Shown here one piece after another: positions 1-7,034 of a stretch of 8,233 bases of DNA (its first letter is position 1; each line of letters begins with the position of its first letter). Under the pieces are notes generated by a model that did not search any database, was not told where the DNA came from, and saw only the letters and a program-made list of their open reading frames with translations. The stretch lies in assembly GCA_964436865.1 (NCBI GenBank), contig CAYTFK010000311.1, positions 1 to 8,233 of the forward strand. Reading direction: 5' to 3'. Made by a program: the position numbers and the translations under genes. The DNA comes from JAXGPP01 sp964436865. GTDB lineage: Bacteria > Planctomycetota > Planctomycetia > Pirellulales > Thermoguttaceae.

Positions 1-2363
1 CCGAGTATGCCTCCGAATACTACAGCAAGTACGGCTACGAGTATGGATACGAGTATGCCTACCCGCAGGACAAGTACGGTTACGATGCAGCAGCGGACGC
101 TGCGGAAGTAGCCGAAGCAGCCGCTAAGGATGAGGCGGCCGACGACTACTCGGCCGAAGACTACTCGGCCGAAGACTACTCGGCTGAAGACTACTCGGCT
201 GAAGACTACGCGGCCGACGACTACGGCTGCCACGAGCAGTACGGATACGATTGCCACGGCGGCTACGCCGACAGCGCAGACGAAGACTCGGATTCCTGCC
301 GCTATGAGTCGGCGTTCGGCGACGAGTCGACAAGCCCGTATGGCTGCGATTACGAGTCGCAGTACGGCGACACCTCGGTCGAGACGTGCCATTCAGACCC
401 TTACTCGTATGAGGATGACTACACATACGAGGACAGCTACTCTTACGAGGACGAGTGCACGGACGACTCCAGCGCGGCCGACGCTGATGCATCTGCGGCC
501 GACGCATGGGATTCCGAGGCCTATTCCAGCAACGATGAGCCCTCTTACGAGGATGACTACTCGTACGAGGAAGAATATTCGTACGAGGACGAGTACTCCT
601 GCGACGACGCCTACTCTTACGAGGATGCGTACTCGTATGCCGATGAGGACGCCGCGGACGAGTCGTCACAGGACGAATCCAGCGTTGATTCGTACAGGGA
701 CGCATACTCGTACGAGGATGCGTATTCTTATGAGGGGTATGCGCCCGCCAACGAGGCTTCCGAGTGCGAGTCGAGCTACGACGAGTATTCGTACGGCGAT
801 GAGCCGAGTTGCGATTCGGCTGGCGACTACTCGTACGACGACGAATACTCCTACGACGGCGAGTACGGCTACGAATACGTCTCTCCGGAAGACCGTTACG
901 GCTACGACACTGGCACGCCGGAAGTCTCGGAGCCCGCGGCCACAAGCGAGACGCCGAAACCCGCCGACGAGGAGACTGGCTACGCGGAAGAGGAGATGGA
1001 ATACGATGGGTTCAGCGAGGCGTATCCCTACGAAGAGTACGCCTACCCCGACGAGATGAGCGAGGAGTCTGCCGACGATTCCGCCACGGATTGGGCGGAA
1101 GAGGCCTGGGAAGACAGCGAAACCATGGATCCGTACGACGCCACGGAGGAGGCGATCGAGTCGGACGAAACCGACGACTCCATGGACAGCGACGCGGAGC
1201 CGGCCGACGACTACGGCTATGGCGACAAGTACCGGTACTACATGGAAGAGACTTCCGGAGCCGTTGAGGAAGAGTACTGGCAGCGCTACGGGCACAACTA
1301 TTACTACGGCAATGACTCGCCCGTCTCCGGCGAGGACATGGAAGCCGCCGTCGCTGCCGCCGCAGGAGCGAAGCAGGACGTGCAACCCGCGTCGCAGCCG
1401 TTCGAGTACGACTCGACGGGCCGGTTCCAGGAGCAGCTCCACGGTGAGCCGGGTGAGACTGTCGATTATTCAACCGACAGTAGCGATCCCTACAGCTACG
1501 AGTACTCCGATCCCGAGGGGTACTACGGCTACGAGTACTCCGATTCCGACGACTACGGGTATGAGCACTCGGAACCCGAAGCGTACTACGGCTGCGAGTA
1601 CTCCGATCCCGATGATTACTACGGGTACGAGCACTCCGATCCCGACGGGTACTACGGCTACGAGTACTCGCCGGTCCAGCAGGAGCCGACGTACGATTGG
1701 AGCGACGCGGCGGAAGATATCTTCGCCGACATGCCGCGCGACACCGCTGCCGATCGCGCTGCGGCCATCGACACCTGCTTCGAGCTGTTTGCCGTCCATC
1801 CGGCCGACGTGCTGGCCGATCCGGACCAGGAACTGCTGCGATCGCTGGAGAAGCTGAGCCACGACATTCGGCCCTCGATGCTCAACAGCTATCTCAACGA
1901 ACTCGGTCCGGAAGCGGTCGATTTCGCCTGCCGTTTCGAGGTTGCCAGCGGCATTCAGATCATGGCCCTGGCCGACGACGTCCCCAGCGCCGCGGCGCTG
2001 TTGGGCGTGTACCGCCTGGTCGAGCGCGGCGAACTGACGGAAGAGGAGGGCATGAACCTCCTCCGCCGCAGCCTGGCTTGCCTGGCCCTTGACTGGATCA
2101 ACTCGGTCAACGACATGACCGCTGATCCGTTTGAGGTGTGGAACGCCCAGTCGGCTGAGGCCGGCGCCGCCGATTCCGCGTCGGCCCACCCGGTTGTCAA
2201 TGCCATGGTATGGGTTGCGATGCGTTCGCTGAACGCCGTGGGGGGCGCCATTCGCGGAGCCTCAGAGCAACTCTCGGACATCGAGTGGGAAGCCCTGATC
2301 GTGGCGGCCCAGCAGCAGGCCGCGCACCAGGCCGAGGTGAGCGGCGCGAGCTTCCAGAGGTGA
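1..2363 (+). CDS. Partial gene: acidic, tyrosine-rich repeat protein with helical C-terminal domain (5' end outside window)
   Basis: I do not recognise this protein as a named family. The frame is open from base 3 to the TGA at 2361-2363 (786 codons). Its first in-frame ATG is at 996, but the same Tyr/Asp/Glu-rich sequence runs on upstream of it, so the true start lies before the window. Residues 1 to about 562 (window numbering) are low-complexity. In the first 330 residues I count about 60 Tyr but only 4 Lys and 3 Arg, so this part is extremely acidic and probably disordered. Tandem repeats of SAEDY, YSYEDx and YEYSDPDGYYG type are embedded in it. From about base 1689 the composition becomes ordinary and the sequence looks alpha-helical to the end (for example IDTCFELFAVHPADVLA and LLRRSLACLALDWINSV), suggesting a folded domain of about 220 residues. 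No transmembrane segment is obvious. A surface, matrix or scaffold role is possible but is inference only. The coding frame itself is well supported by the coherent repeats. Confidence 0.85.
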   Translation, partial: EYASEYYSKYGYEYGYEYAYPQDKYGYDAAADAAEVAEAAAKDEAADDYSAEDYSAEDYSAEDYSAEDYAADDYGCHEQYGYDCHGGYADSADEDSDSCRYESAFGDESTSPYGCDYESQYGDTSVETCHSDPYSYEDDYTYEDSYSYEDECTDDSSAADADASAADAWDSEAYSSNDEPSYEDDYSYEEEYSYEDEYSCDDAYSYEDAYSYADEDAADESSQDESSVDSYRDAYSYEDAYSYEGYAPANEASECESSYDEYSYGDEPSCDSAGDYSYDDEYSYDGEYGYEYVSPEDRYGYDTGTPEVSEPAATSETPKPADEETGYAEEEMEYDGFSEAYPYEEYAYPDEMSEESADDSATDWAEEAWEDSETMDPYDATEEAIESDETDDSMDSDAEPADDYGYGDKYRYYMEETSGAVEEEYWQRYGHNYYYGNDSPVSGEDMEAAVAAAAGAKQDVQPASQPFEYDSTGRFQEQLHGEPGETVDYSTDSSDPYSYEYSDPEGYYGYEYSDSDDYGYEHSEPEAYYGCEYSDPDDYYGYEHSDPDGYYGYEYSPVQQEPTYDWSDAAEDIFADMPRDTAADRAAAIDTCFELFAVHPADVLADPDQELLRSLEKLSHDIRPSMLNSYLNELGPEAVDFACRFEVASGIQIMALADDVPSAAALLGVYRLVERGELTEEEGMNLLRRSLACLALDWINSVNDMTADPFEVWNAQSAEAGAADSASAHPVVNAMVWVAMRSLNAVGGAIRGASEQLSDIEWEALIVAAQQQAAHQAEVSGASFQR
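135..224 (+). repeat. Six tandem 15-bp units encoding AADDY/SAEDY pentapeptides
   Basis: Six contiguous 15-bp units lie inside the acidic Tyr-rich gene. They encode AADDY, four copies of SAEDY, then AADDY again. The four central units (150-209) differ only at the Ala codon (gcc in two, gct in two), so they look like a recent local expansion. The repeat keeps the frame, so copy-number change would alter protein length by five residues per unit. Confidence 0.9.
402..458 (+). repeat. 18-bp repeats encoding YSYEDD-type hexapeptides, first cluster
   Basis: About three 18-bp units encode the run YSYEDD, YTYEDS, YSYEDE. Codons vary (tat/tac, gat/gac, tcg/tct), so this cluster is more diverged than the 15-bp array upstream. 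The same hexapeptide returns at 546-653 and 699-734. Confidence 0.75.
546..653 (+). repeat. 18-bp repeats encoding YEDxYS hexapeptides, second and longest cluster
   Basis: Five full 18-bp units (546-635) encode YEDDYS, YEEEYS, YEDEYS, CDDAYS and YEDAYS, followed by a decayed sixth unit beginning YADED. One unit has Cys in place of the leading Tyr. Together with the clusters at 402 and 699, this indicates one ancestral hexapeptide spread along the gene. Confidence 0.8.
699..734 (+). repeat. Two tandem 18-bp units encoding DAYSYE
   Basis: Two adjacent units (699-716 and 717-734) both encode DAYSYE, with synonymous differences (gac/gat, gca/gcg, tac/tat, tcg/tct). They are the third cluster of the hexapeptide seen at 402 and 546. 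Looser Tyr-Ser-Tyr relatives continue to about base 880. Confidence 0.75.
1497..1670 (+). repeat. Five and a half tandem 33-bp units encoding an 11-residue YEYSDPDGYYG repeat
   Basis: Units start at 1497, 1530, 1560, 1593 and 1626, with a partial unit at 1659-1670. The consensus is [YC]-E-[YH]-S-[DE]-[PS]-[DE]-x-Y-Y-G. The second unit has lost one Tyr codon and is 30 bp long, so the frame is kept. Units alternate between Tyr and His at position 3, and one begins with Cys. The array sits at the end of the acidic region, just before the helical C-terminal domain. Confidence 0.9.
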
Positions 2364-2379
2364 GCGGCGCGAAGCTGCC
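2334..2379 (+). repeat. 23-bp imperfect tandem duplication across the stop codon
   Basis: The 16 bases gaggtgagcggcgcga occur at 2334-2349 and again at 2357-2372, a 23-bp offset, with similar but not identical flanks. The second copy contains the TGA that ends the Tyr-rich gene. Because 23 is not a multiple of three, the two copies are read in different frames: the first gives EVSGAS in the current frame, while the second would give EVSGAKLPTCS and stop at 2390-2392. Confidence 0.8.
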
Positions 2380-2413
2380 AACCTGTTCTTAAGTGCTTGT
2401 TACGCAATTACTT

Positions 2414-2455
2414 GCGGCCCAGGTGGTGAACACCACCTGGGCTGCTTCGTTTCTT
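2414..2455 (+). terminator. Strong hairpin terminator after the Tyr-rich gene
   Basis: A 14-bp stem (2414-2427 with 2432-2445) closes on the four-base loop GAAC. The inner 11 bp are perfect and only one G-U pair occurs in the outer part. It is followed by the T-rich stretch ttcgtttctt and begins 50 bases after the stop codon. This fits a Rho-independent terminator and separates the two + strand genes. Confidence 0.8.
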
Positions 2456-2530
2456 GCCCTGCCCGGTCCGCCCGACCGCCGGACCGCAGCCCAGCGGCGG
2501 GCGAGCCATTTTGACGAACCTGGGGGTTTT

Positions 2531-2562
2531 TTGTTTGGTAATTAGGCCATCGCTCGTATAAA
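2531..2562 (+). promoter_or_regulatory. Weak sigma70-type promoter candidate for the VWA/STN gene
   Basis: TATAAA at 2557-2562 resembles a -10 box and lies in the most AT-rich part of the intergenic region. The best -35 candidate is ttgttt at 2531-2536, but the 20-base spacer is too long to be convincing. If real, transcription would begin near 2569 and leave a leader of about 110 bases. This is a pattern match only. Confidence 0.3.
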
Positions 2563-2664
2563 ATGGGGCTGACGATAGAGTTTTCTTGCTTTGCGTCGAG
2601 CAGTATCGGCGTGGCGTGGCGGCCGCTACGGAACACGACTGCGCCCCATGCTTGTATCTGTGCC

Positions 2665-2670
2665 GGAGGA
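2665..2670 (+). promoter_or_regulatory. Ribosome binding site GGAGGA fixing the start at 2680
   Basis: GGAGGA lies 9 bases before the ATG at 2680. That ATG is directly followed by a signal peptide, so the two signals together favour it over the in-frame ATG at 2563, which has no such site. Confidence 0.75.
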
Positions 2671-2679
2671 TCACGAAAC

Positions 2680-5600
2680 ATGTCGCTATCGCGTCTCTTC
2701 TCACGTGCCTGGTTGCTTCTGGCAACAGTGGCATCGGCCGTTCTGGCCACCGGCGCCCTGGGCGCGGAGCCGAGCAATGAGGCGGCTCGGCTCGATCGCT
2801 ATTCGCATGCCGACGGCGCTGACTATTTCGCACTCAGCCTGAGGCCGGCCGTCGAGATGCCGGCGACCGCGCCGCACGACCTGGTCGTGCTGTTCGATAC
2901 CTCGGCCAGTCAGACCGGACCCTTCCGCGCTGCGGCGATGGAAGCGCTCAAGTCGATGCTGGCGGGCCTGACTTCCGCCGACCGCGTAAAGCTCATGGCG
3001 GTCGATGGCAATGCCATCCCGCTCAGCGAGCAATTCGTCGCTCCGGGCAGTCCGGAAATGGCAGCCGCCCTGGCCAAGCTGGAGGCTCGCCTGCCGCTGG
3101 GCGCTACGGACATGTACAAGGGCTTGACTTCGGCGGCCGAGAGCCTCGCCCAGAGCTCCAACGCGAAAGGTATCGTGTACATTGGCGACGGCTTCAGCAA
3201 GGCTCGCCTGATCACACCCGACGATTCGGCTTCGCTCATCGATAGCCTCGTAGGCCAGCGGGTCTCGGTGTCGAGCTATGGCGTCGGTGCAGACGTCAAC
3301 GCGCAGCTTCTGGGCGTGCTCGCGGGCCGCACCGGTGGCGTGGCGCTGGGGGGTGAGACCAAGACGCCCGGTCCGGCCCTGGCGGCGGCGGCGCGCGGCA
3401 CGGTGTTGTGGCCGCAGGCCGATGCCGTCGTCTGGCCGGCGGAGTTCAAAGAAGTGTATCCCAAGCAGGCTCCGCCATTGCGGGCCGATCGCGACTCGGT
3501 CGTCATCGGCACGTTGACGGGAGCGGGGCCGTTTGAAGTCAAGATGACGGCCGATGGCCAGACGCTGAGCTGGACGGTTGCTCCAGGCGAATCGAAGCCT
3601 ACGAACAGCTACCTTGCAACGCTGGTCGAGAAGGCCCGGCCCGATGGCGGATTATCGTTGCCGCTGGCAGGCACCGAAAGCCTCCAAGCGGCCAACGTCG
3701 CGGTGGCAGTGGCCGCCTACAACGCCGGCGAGCTGGCCAAGCAGGCCCTGGCCGTTGGCGATCAGCAGAATGCCAAGAAACTGGCTGAAGAAGCGTTGCG
3801 CCGCGATCCGCAGGATCGACAGGCAAAGATGGTGCTGGTGCAGCTCAGCGGCGGCGGCGTCACGGCTGCACCCCCGGCGGCCCCCGGGCCCAACGGCGCG
3901 GCGCCGGCCGGTGAGCCTCCAGCATTGAATCTCGTCAACCCGCCGGCCGCCGGCGACATTGAACCGCCGCCGGGGGCGATGGCCGAGGCGATCGCCCAGC
4001 AGCAACGTCTCATCGCCCAGATGATCACTGCCGACGTGCAGAACACGCTCCGTGAAGCGTCGGCGCGGATGGCGACCAGCCCGGATATTGCCATTCAGTC
4101 GCTCAAGATGCAGCTCGAGAGCGTGCGCCGTTCGCCCGAACTCGATCCCCGAGTGCGCGACCAGCTTGTCGATCAACTCCAGGCCGCGCTGCGGGCCGCC
4201 GACCGCGAGGTGGAGATTGCCGCCGAGCGTCGCCGCCAGCAGTTGGAAATCCTGGCCCAGGCCCGCGAGACCCAGATGCTCACCGAGAATCTGTTGCTTC
4301 GCGAGCAGCGTCTCGGCCAGTTGATGGAGCGATTCAACTCCCTGATGGAGGAAGGCCGTTACCGCATCGCGGAAGAAATGGTCGCCGCCGAGGCGCAGCA
4401 ACTTGATCCGAACAATCCGGTTCCGATTCAAGCCTCACTGGTCGCCCGCACGACCGGCTATTATTTCGACCAGATGACGATGCGCGCCACCCGGCACAAG
4501 GCGTTTGTCGACACGCTGTGGGAAGTCGAGAAATCGATGATTCCATTTCCCGACGAACCGCCCATCGTCTATCCAGACGCTGAAATCTGGCGGCAACTCA
4601 CCGAGCGGCGCAAGGAACGCTATTCGGCAATGGACCTGGCGGTGCAGCGTCCCGCCGAGAAGAAGATCATGGACGCTCTGGAGGCCCCCACCAAGCTGGA
4701 ATTCATCGATACGCCATTGTCCGACGTGATCGAGTACCTCAAGGACTACCACGGCATCGAGATCCAGCTCAATGGCCGAGCGCTGGACGACGTGGGCATT
4801 GGCACCGACACGCCGGTCACGCGCAGTCTGCAAGGGATTACGCTGCGGTCCGCGCTGCGGCTGATGCTGGGCGAACTCGACCTGACCTATCTCGTCCGCG
4901 ACGAAGTGCTGCTGATTACCACGCCGGAAGACGCTCAGGATCCAGCCAACATGCTCACCCGGGTGTACCCGGTAGCCGACCTCGTCATTCAGCCCGGCTC
5001 GATGGGCATGGGTGGTGGAATGATGGGCGGCATGATGGGCGGCATGGGCGGCATGATGGGCGGCATGGGCGGCGGCATGATGGGCGGCATGGGCGGCGGC
5101 ATGATGGGCGGCATGGGAGGCATGGGCGGCATGGGTGGCATGGGAGGCATGGGAGGCATGGGTATGTTCAACTTGCCGCCCGGCTTGCAGCAGTTGCTGC
5201 CCAACGCAAACAACAGGAACTTTGCCTTCTCAGTCGCGCCGGAAGTGATTCCCAGCACTACTCAGTCGGCTGCGGAGGCGGCGGCCGGCCCGACAGCGGC
5301 GTCGGCGAGCCCGCCTGCTCCCGCCAAAGCTCCGGCGACGAGCGACGCGGCCCTCCGCCGACAGGCTTCCGAGATCCTCAAGAAGGCCGAGGCGGCGGTG
5401 GCGAAAGGGGCCTCATTGCAGGCGGCTTGGGACCAGTACTTCGCCAACCGTCAGCAATCGGAAGCAGTGGTTCGCGAGTTGGTCCGTCAGTTGATGTACC
5501 GCAAGAAGTACGACGACACGATCGCCCTCATCGAGGCCGCTTTGCGTCATGGACAGCCTCAGTCGTGGATGTATGAGGCGATGACGCTGGCGATGCAAGC

Positions 5601-6834
5601 CGCCGACCGGCCGAAGGAGGAGATCGAGCGCGTCGTGATGTCGGCGGTCGATTTCTGCAATTCGTCGCTCGAACTGATGTTCCTTGCCTGCTATCTCGAG
5701 AAGCTCGGATTGGAGGAGCGGGCGCTGCACCTCTACCGCCAGGTCGCGCTACTAGAGCCGCTCCAGCCGGAGCCTTACCTGTATGGTCTCCGCGTGGCTC
5801 AGCGCGTGGAGAACTCCGAAGGCATTCAGTGGGCCTGCCTGGGTATCCTCGGACAGGCGTGGCCGCAGAGCCAGATCGAGATTTGGGATAACGCGGTTCG
5901 ACTGGCCAAGGCAACGCTCCAGCGGCTTCGCGACGAAGGCAAGACGGACGAGGCGAACGCCTTCGAGGCGGGCATCAACGAGGCGATTACGCGCGACTGC
6001 GTGGTGAAGGTTTCCTGGAACGGCGACGCCGACATCGACGTGTCGGTGGCCGAGCCTTCGGGCAGCGTCTGCTCCTACCGCAACCCGCGGACTACCGGCG
6101 GCGGCATCATCCTCGGCGACACCACTTCCAAGGCAAGCCGCAAGGGAGCGGAGGGCCTCTCGGAGGTGTACGTCTGCTCAAAGGGCTTCAGCGGGACTTA
6201 CCAGGTGGCCGTTCGCCGCGTGTGGGGCAACGTGGCCGCTGGCAAGATCAAGGTTGAAGTCTGCACCCATTATCGCGGCGAGAAGTCGGTGGTGGTGAGC
6301 AAGCTCCTGCCGCTCCGCAACGATGAACTGCTGGTGAAGTTCGACCTCGAAGAAGGCCGGCGGAGCGAACCGCTCGAGGAGCAGCAGGTGGCCAATGCGG
6401 CCGCCGGACAACTCGCGGTCCGTCATCAGTTCCTCGCTCAGCAACTCAATGCGGCGCTGGATCCCAGCGCCATGCTCGCGCTGGCCGACAGCCGCGGCAC
6501 CGACTATACGGGCGGCGGAACTGGCGGGTATCCTTTCATCCCCATCATCCGTGGTGGGGCGGTGGGGTATCAGCCGGTGGTGCAAGTGCTTCCCGAAGGC
6601 ACCATGCTGAGTGCGATGGCCGTGGTTTCGGCCGATCGCCGCTACGTTCGCTTTGAAGGTTTTCCGTTTTTCTCGGCGATCGGTGATGTCTTCACCTATA
6701 ACACTTCTACCGGCGACACCAATCAGATCCGGCAGGGCGGCGGTGGTGGCGGCATCGGCGGCGGCGGGTTTGGTGGCGGCGGTTTTGGCGGTGGCGGTGG
6801 GTTTGGTGGTGGCGGTTTTGGCGGCGGATTCTGA
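2680..6834 (+). CDS. Exported VWA-domain protein with STN-like and DUF2135-like domains and Met/Gly and Gly/Phe tracts
   Basis: This 1384-residue protein is probably exported. Residues 1-29 form a signal peptide: Arg near the start, the hydrophobic stretch AWLLLATVASAVLATGA, and likely cleavage before EPSNE. Residues about 68-225 are a von Willebrand A domain with a full metal-binding MIDAS motif: D73-T-S75-A-S77, T143 and D170. A TPR-like segment (about 362-390), a Pro/Ala linker (391-433) and a long charged helical or coiled-coil region (434-560) follow. Residues about 672-752 (LEFIDTPLSDVIEYL to LLITTPED) resemble the short STN domain found at the N-terminus of secretins and TonB receptors, but no secretin barrel follows. 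Residues 775-829 contain only Met and Gly. Residues 890-1107 are helical and TPR-like. Residues 1108-1228 (SWNGDADIDVSVAEPSG) resemble DUF2135. The tail (1353-1384) is Gly/Phe-rich. VWA and STN domains commonly mediate protein binding, so an envelope assembly or adhesion role is plausible but unproven. Confidence 0.88.
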   Translation: MSLSRLFSRAWLLLATVASAVLATGALGAEPSNEAARLDRYSHADGADYFALSLRPAVEMPATAPHDLVVLFDTSASQTGPFRAAAMEALKSMLAGLTSADRVKLMAVDGNAIPLSEQFVAPGSPEMAAALAKLEARLPLGATDMYKGLTSAAESLAQSSNAKGIVYIGDGFSKARLITPDDSASLIDSLVGQRVSVSSYGVGADVNAQLLGVLAGRTGGVALGGETKTPGPALAAAARGTVLWPQADAVVWPAEFKEVYPKQAPPLRADRDSVVIGTLTGAGPFEVKMTADGQTLSWTVAPGESKPTNSYLATLVEKARPDGGLSLPLAGTESLQAANVAVAVAAYNAGELAKQALAVGDQQNAKKLAEEALRRDPQDRQAKMVLVQLSGGGVTAAPPAAPGPNGAAPAGEPPALNLVNPPAAGDIEPPPGAMAEAIAQQQRLIAQMITADVQNTLREASARMATSPDIAIQSLKMQLESVRRSPELDPRVRDQLVDQLQAALRAADREVEIAAERRRQQLEILAQARETQMLTENLLLREQRLGQLMERFNSLMEEGRYRIAEEMVAAEAQQLDPNNPVPIQASLVARTTGYYFDQMTMRATRHKAFVDTLWEVEKSMIPFPDEPPIVYPDAEIWRQLTERRKERYSAMDLAVQRPAEKKIMDALEAPTKLEFIDTPLSDVIEYLKDYHGIEIQLNGRALDDVGIGTDTPVTRSLQGITLRSALRLMLGELDLTYLVRDEVLLITTPEDAQDPANMLTRVYPVADLVIQPGSMGMGGGMMGGMMGGMGGMMGGMGGGMMGGMGGGMMGGMGGMGGMGGMGGMGGMGMFNLPPGLQQLLPNANNRNFAFSVAPEVIPSTTQSAAEAAAGPTAASASPPAPAKAPATSDAALRRQASEILKKAEAAVAKGASLQAAWDQYFANRQQSEAVVRELVRQLMYRKKYDDTIALIEAALRHGQPQSWMYEAMTLAMQAADRPKEEIERVVMSAVDFCNSSLELMFLACYLEKLGLEERALHLYRQVALLEPLQPEPYLYGLRVAQRVENSEGIQWACLGILGQAWPQSQIEIWDNAVRLAKATLQRLRDEGKTDEANAFEAGINEAITRDCVVKVSWNGDADIDVSVAEPSGSVCSYRNPRTTGGGIILGDTTSKASRKGAEGLSEVYVCSKGFSGTYQVAVRRVWGNVAAGKIKVEVCTHYRGEKSVVVSKLLPLRNDELLVKFDLEEGRRSEPLEEQQVANAAAGQLAVRHQFLAQQLNAALDPSAMLALADSRGTDYTGGGTGGYPFIPIIRGGAVGYQPVVQVLPEGTMLSAMAVVSADRRYVRFEGFPFFSAIGDVFTYNTSTGDTNQIRQGGGGGGIGGGGFGGGGFGGGGGFGGGGFGGGF
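5002..5166 (+). repeat. Met/Gly tract: 55 residues of only Met and Gly
   Basis: Codons for residues 775-829 of the VWA/STN protein encode nothing but Met (22) and Gly (33), in MGG, MGGG and MMGG units. The first part is built mainly from atgatgggcggc-type units. The last part is simple atg-ggN-ggc triplets in which gga and ggt interrupt the ggc run. It lies right after the STN-like domain and ends at FNLPPG. Confidence 0.95.
6736..6831 (+). repeat. Gly/Phe-rich C-terminal tail
   Basis: The last 32 residues of the VWA/STN protein are Gly interrupted by one Ile and then by Phe every four to six residues (GGGGF units), ending in Phe immediately before the stop. The DNA is a run of ggc/ggt codons with ttt/ttc. 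The tail is probably flexible and exposed; its role is unknown. Confidence 0.9.
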
Positions 6835-6875
6835 ATCCCCACCCATCTGCTGCCGTTATGTGCAACGCAAGAGAT

Positions 6876-6911
6876 GGGGCTGGATCGTGCAGGTCCAGCC
6901 CCGCCTGTTTT
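6876..6911 (+). terminator. Hairpin terminator after the VWA/STN gene
   Basis: ggggctgga (6876-6884) pairs perfectly with tccagcccc (6894-6902). One more wobble and one C-G pair inside the loop extend the stem to 11 bp with the loop GTGCA. The T-rich end tgtttt (6906-6911) follows three bases later. It starts 41 bases after the stop at 6834. It lies between convergent genes and might also stop - strand transcripts from tsaD, although the T-run on that side is poorer. Confidence 0.7.
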
Positions 6912-7034
6912 GGGGAGGCCATCCGCGGCGCGCCCGAGTACCGCCCCGACGAGCCAATCGATCGCAATTGCGAGGCGCAACTCTGACCGAACTACCAGTG
7001 GGCCCCTCGCTGGAACGGGTGAAGGGGTTGGAGC

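Larger units (their letters stand above)
2364..2679. other. 316-bp intergenic region between the Tyr-rich gene and the VWA/STN gene
   Basis: I see no credible gene here; the short open frames are overlapping fragments without ribosome binding sites. The region holds the hairpin terminator at 2414-2455, a weaker inverted repeat (ggtccg at 2465-2470 with cggacc at 2480-2485), an AT-richer stretch at about 2508-2565 with a possible -10 box, and a purine-rich ribosome binding site at 2665-2670. Confidence 0.7.

Noticed and set aside
124..945. Long - strand open frame (273 codons) rich in Arg, Pro, Ser and Thr
   Set aside because: It is the antisense of the Tyr-rich repeat gene; repeated TAC and GAN codons leave few stops on the other strand. 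The product has no coherent domain.
996..998. ATG at 996 as the start of the Tyr-rich gene
   Set aside because: The same repeat-rich frame is open without a stop from base 3, so the coding sequence clearly extends upstream.
130..1059. + strand open frame (309 codons) beginning with TTRPKTTRLK-type repeats
   Set aside because: It is the same tandem DNA repeats read in another frame. The frame from 3 to 2363 is longer and continues into a folded domain.
1497..1670. 33-bp repeats as a CRISPR array
   Set aside because: Units are contiguous, with no unique spacers, and encode an in-frame 11-residue protein repeat.
2563..2565. ATG at 2563 as the start of the VWA/STN gene
   Set aside because: It has no ribosome binding site and would put 39 non-signal residues before a clear signal peptide; GGAGGA precedes the ATG at 2680.
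4989..5258. - strand open frame with repeated MPP units
   Set aside because: It is the antisense of the Met/Gly tract.
6962..6973. Perfect 12-bp palindrome TCGCAATTGCGA
   Set aside because: One or two such palindromes are expected by chance in a window this size, and it lies between convergent genes, not near a promoter.
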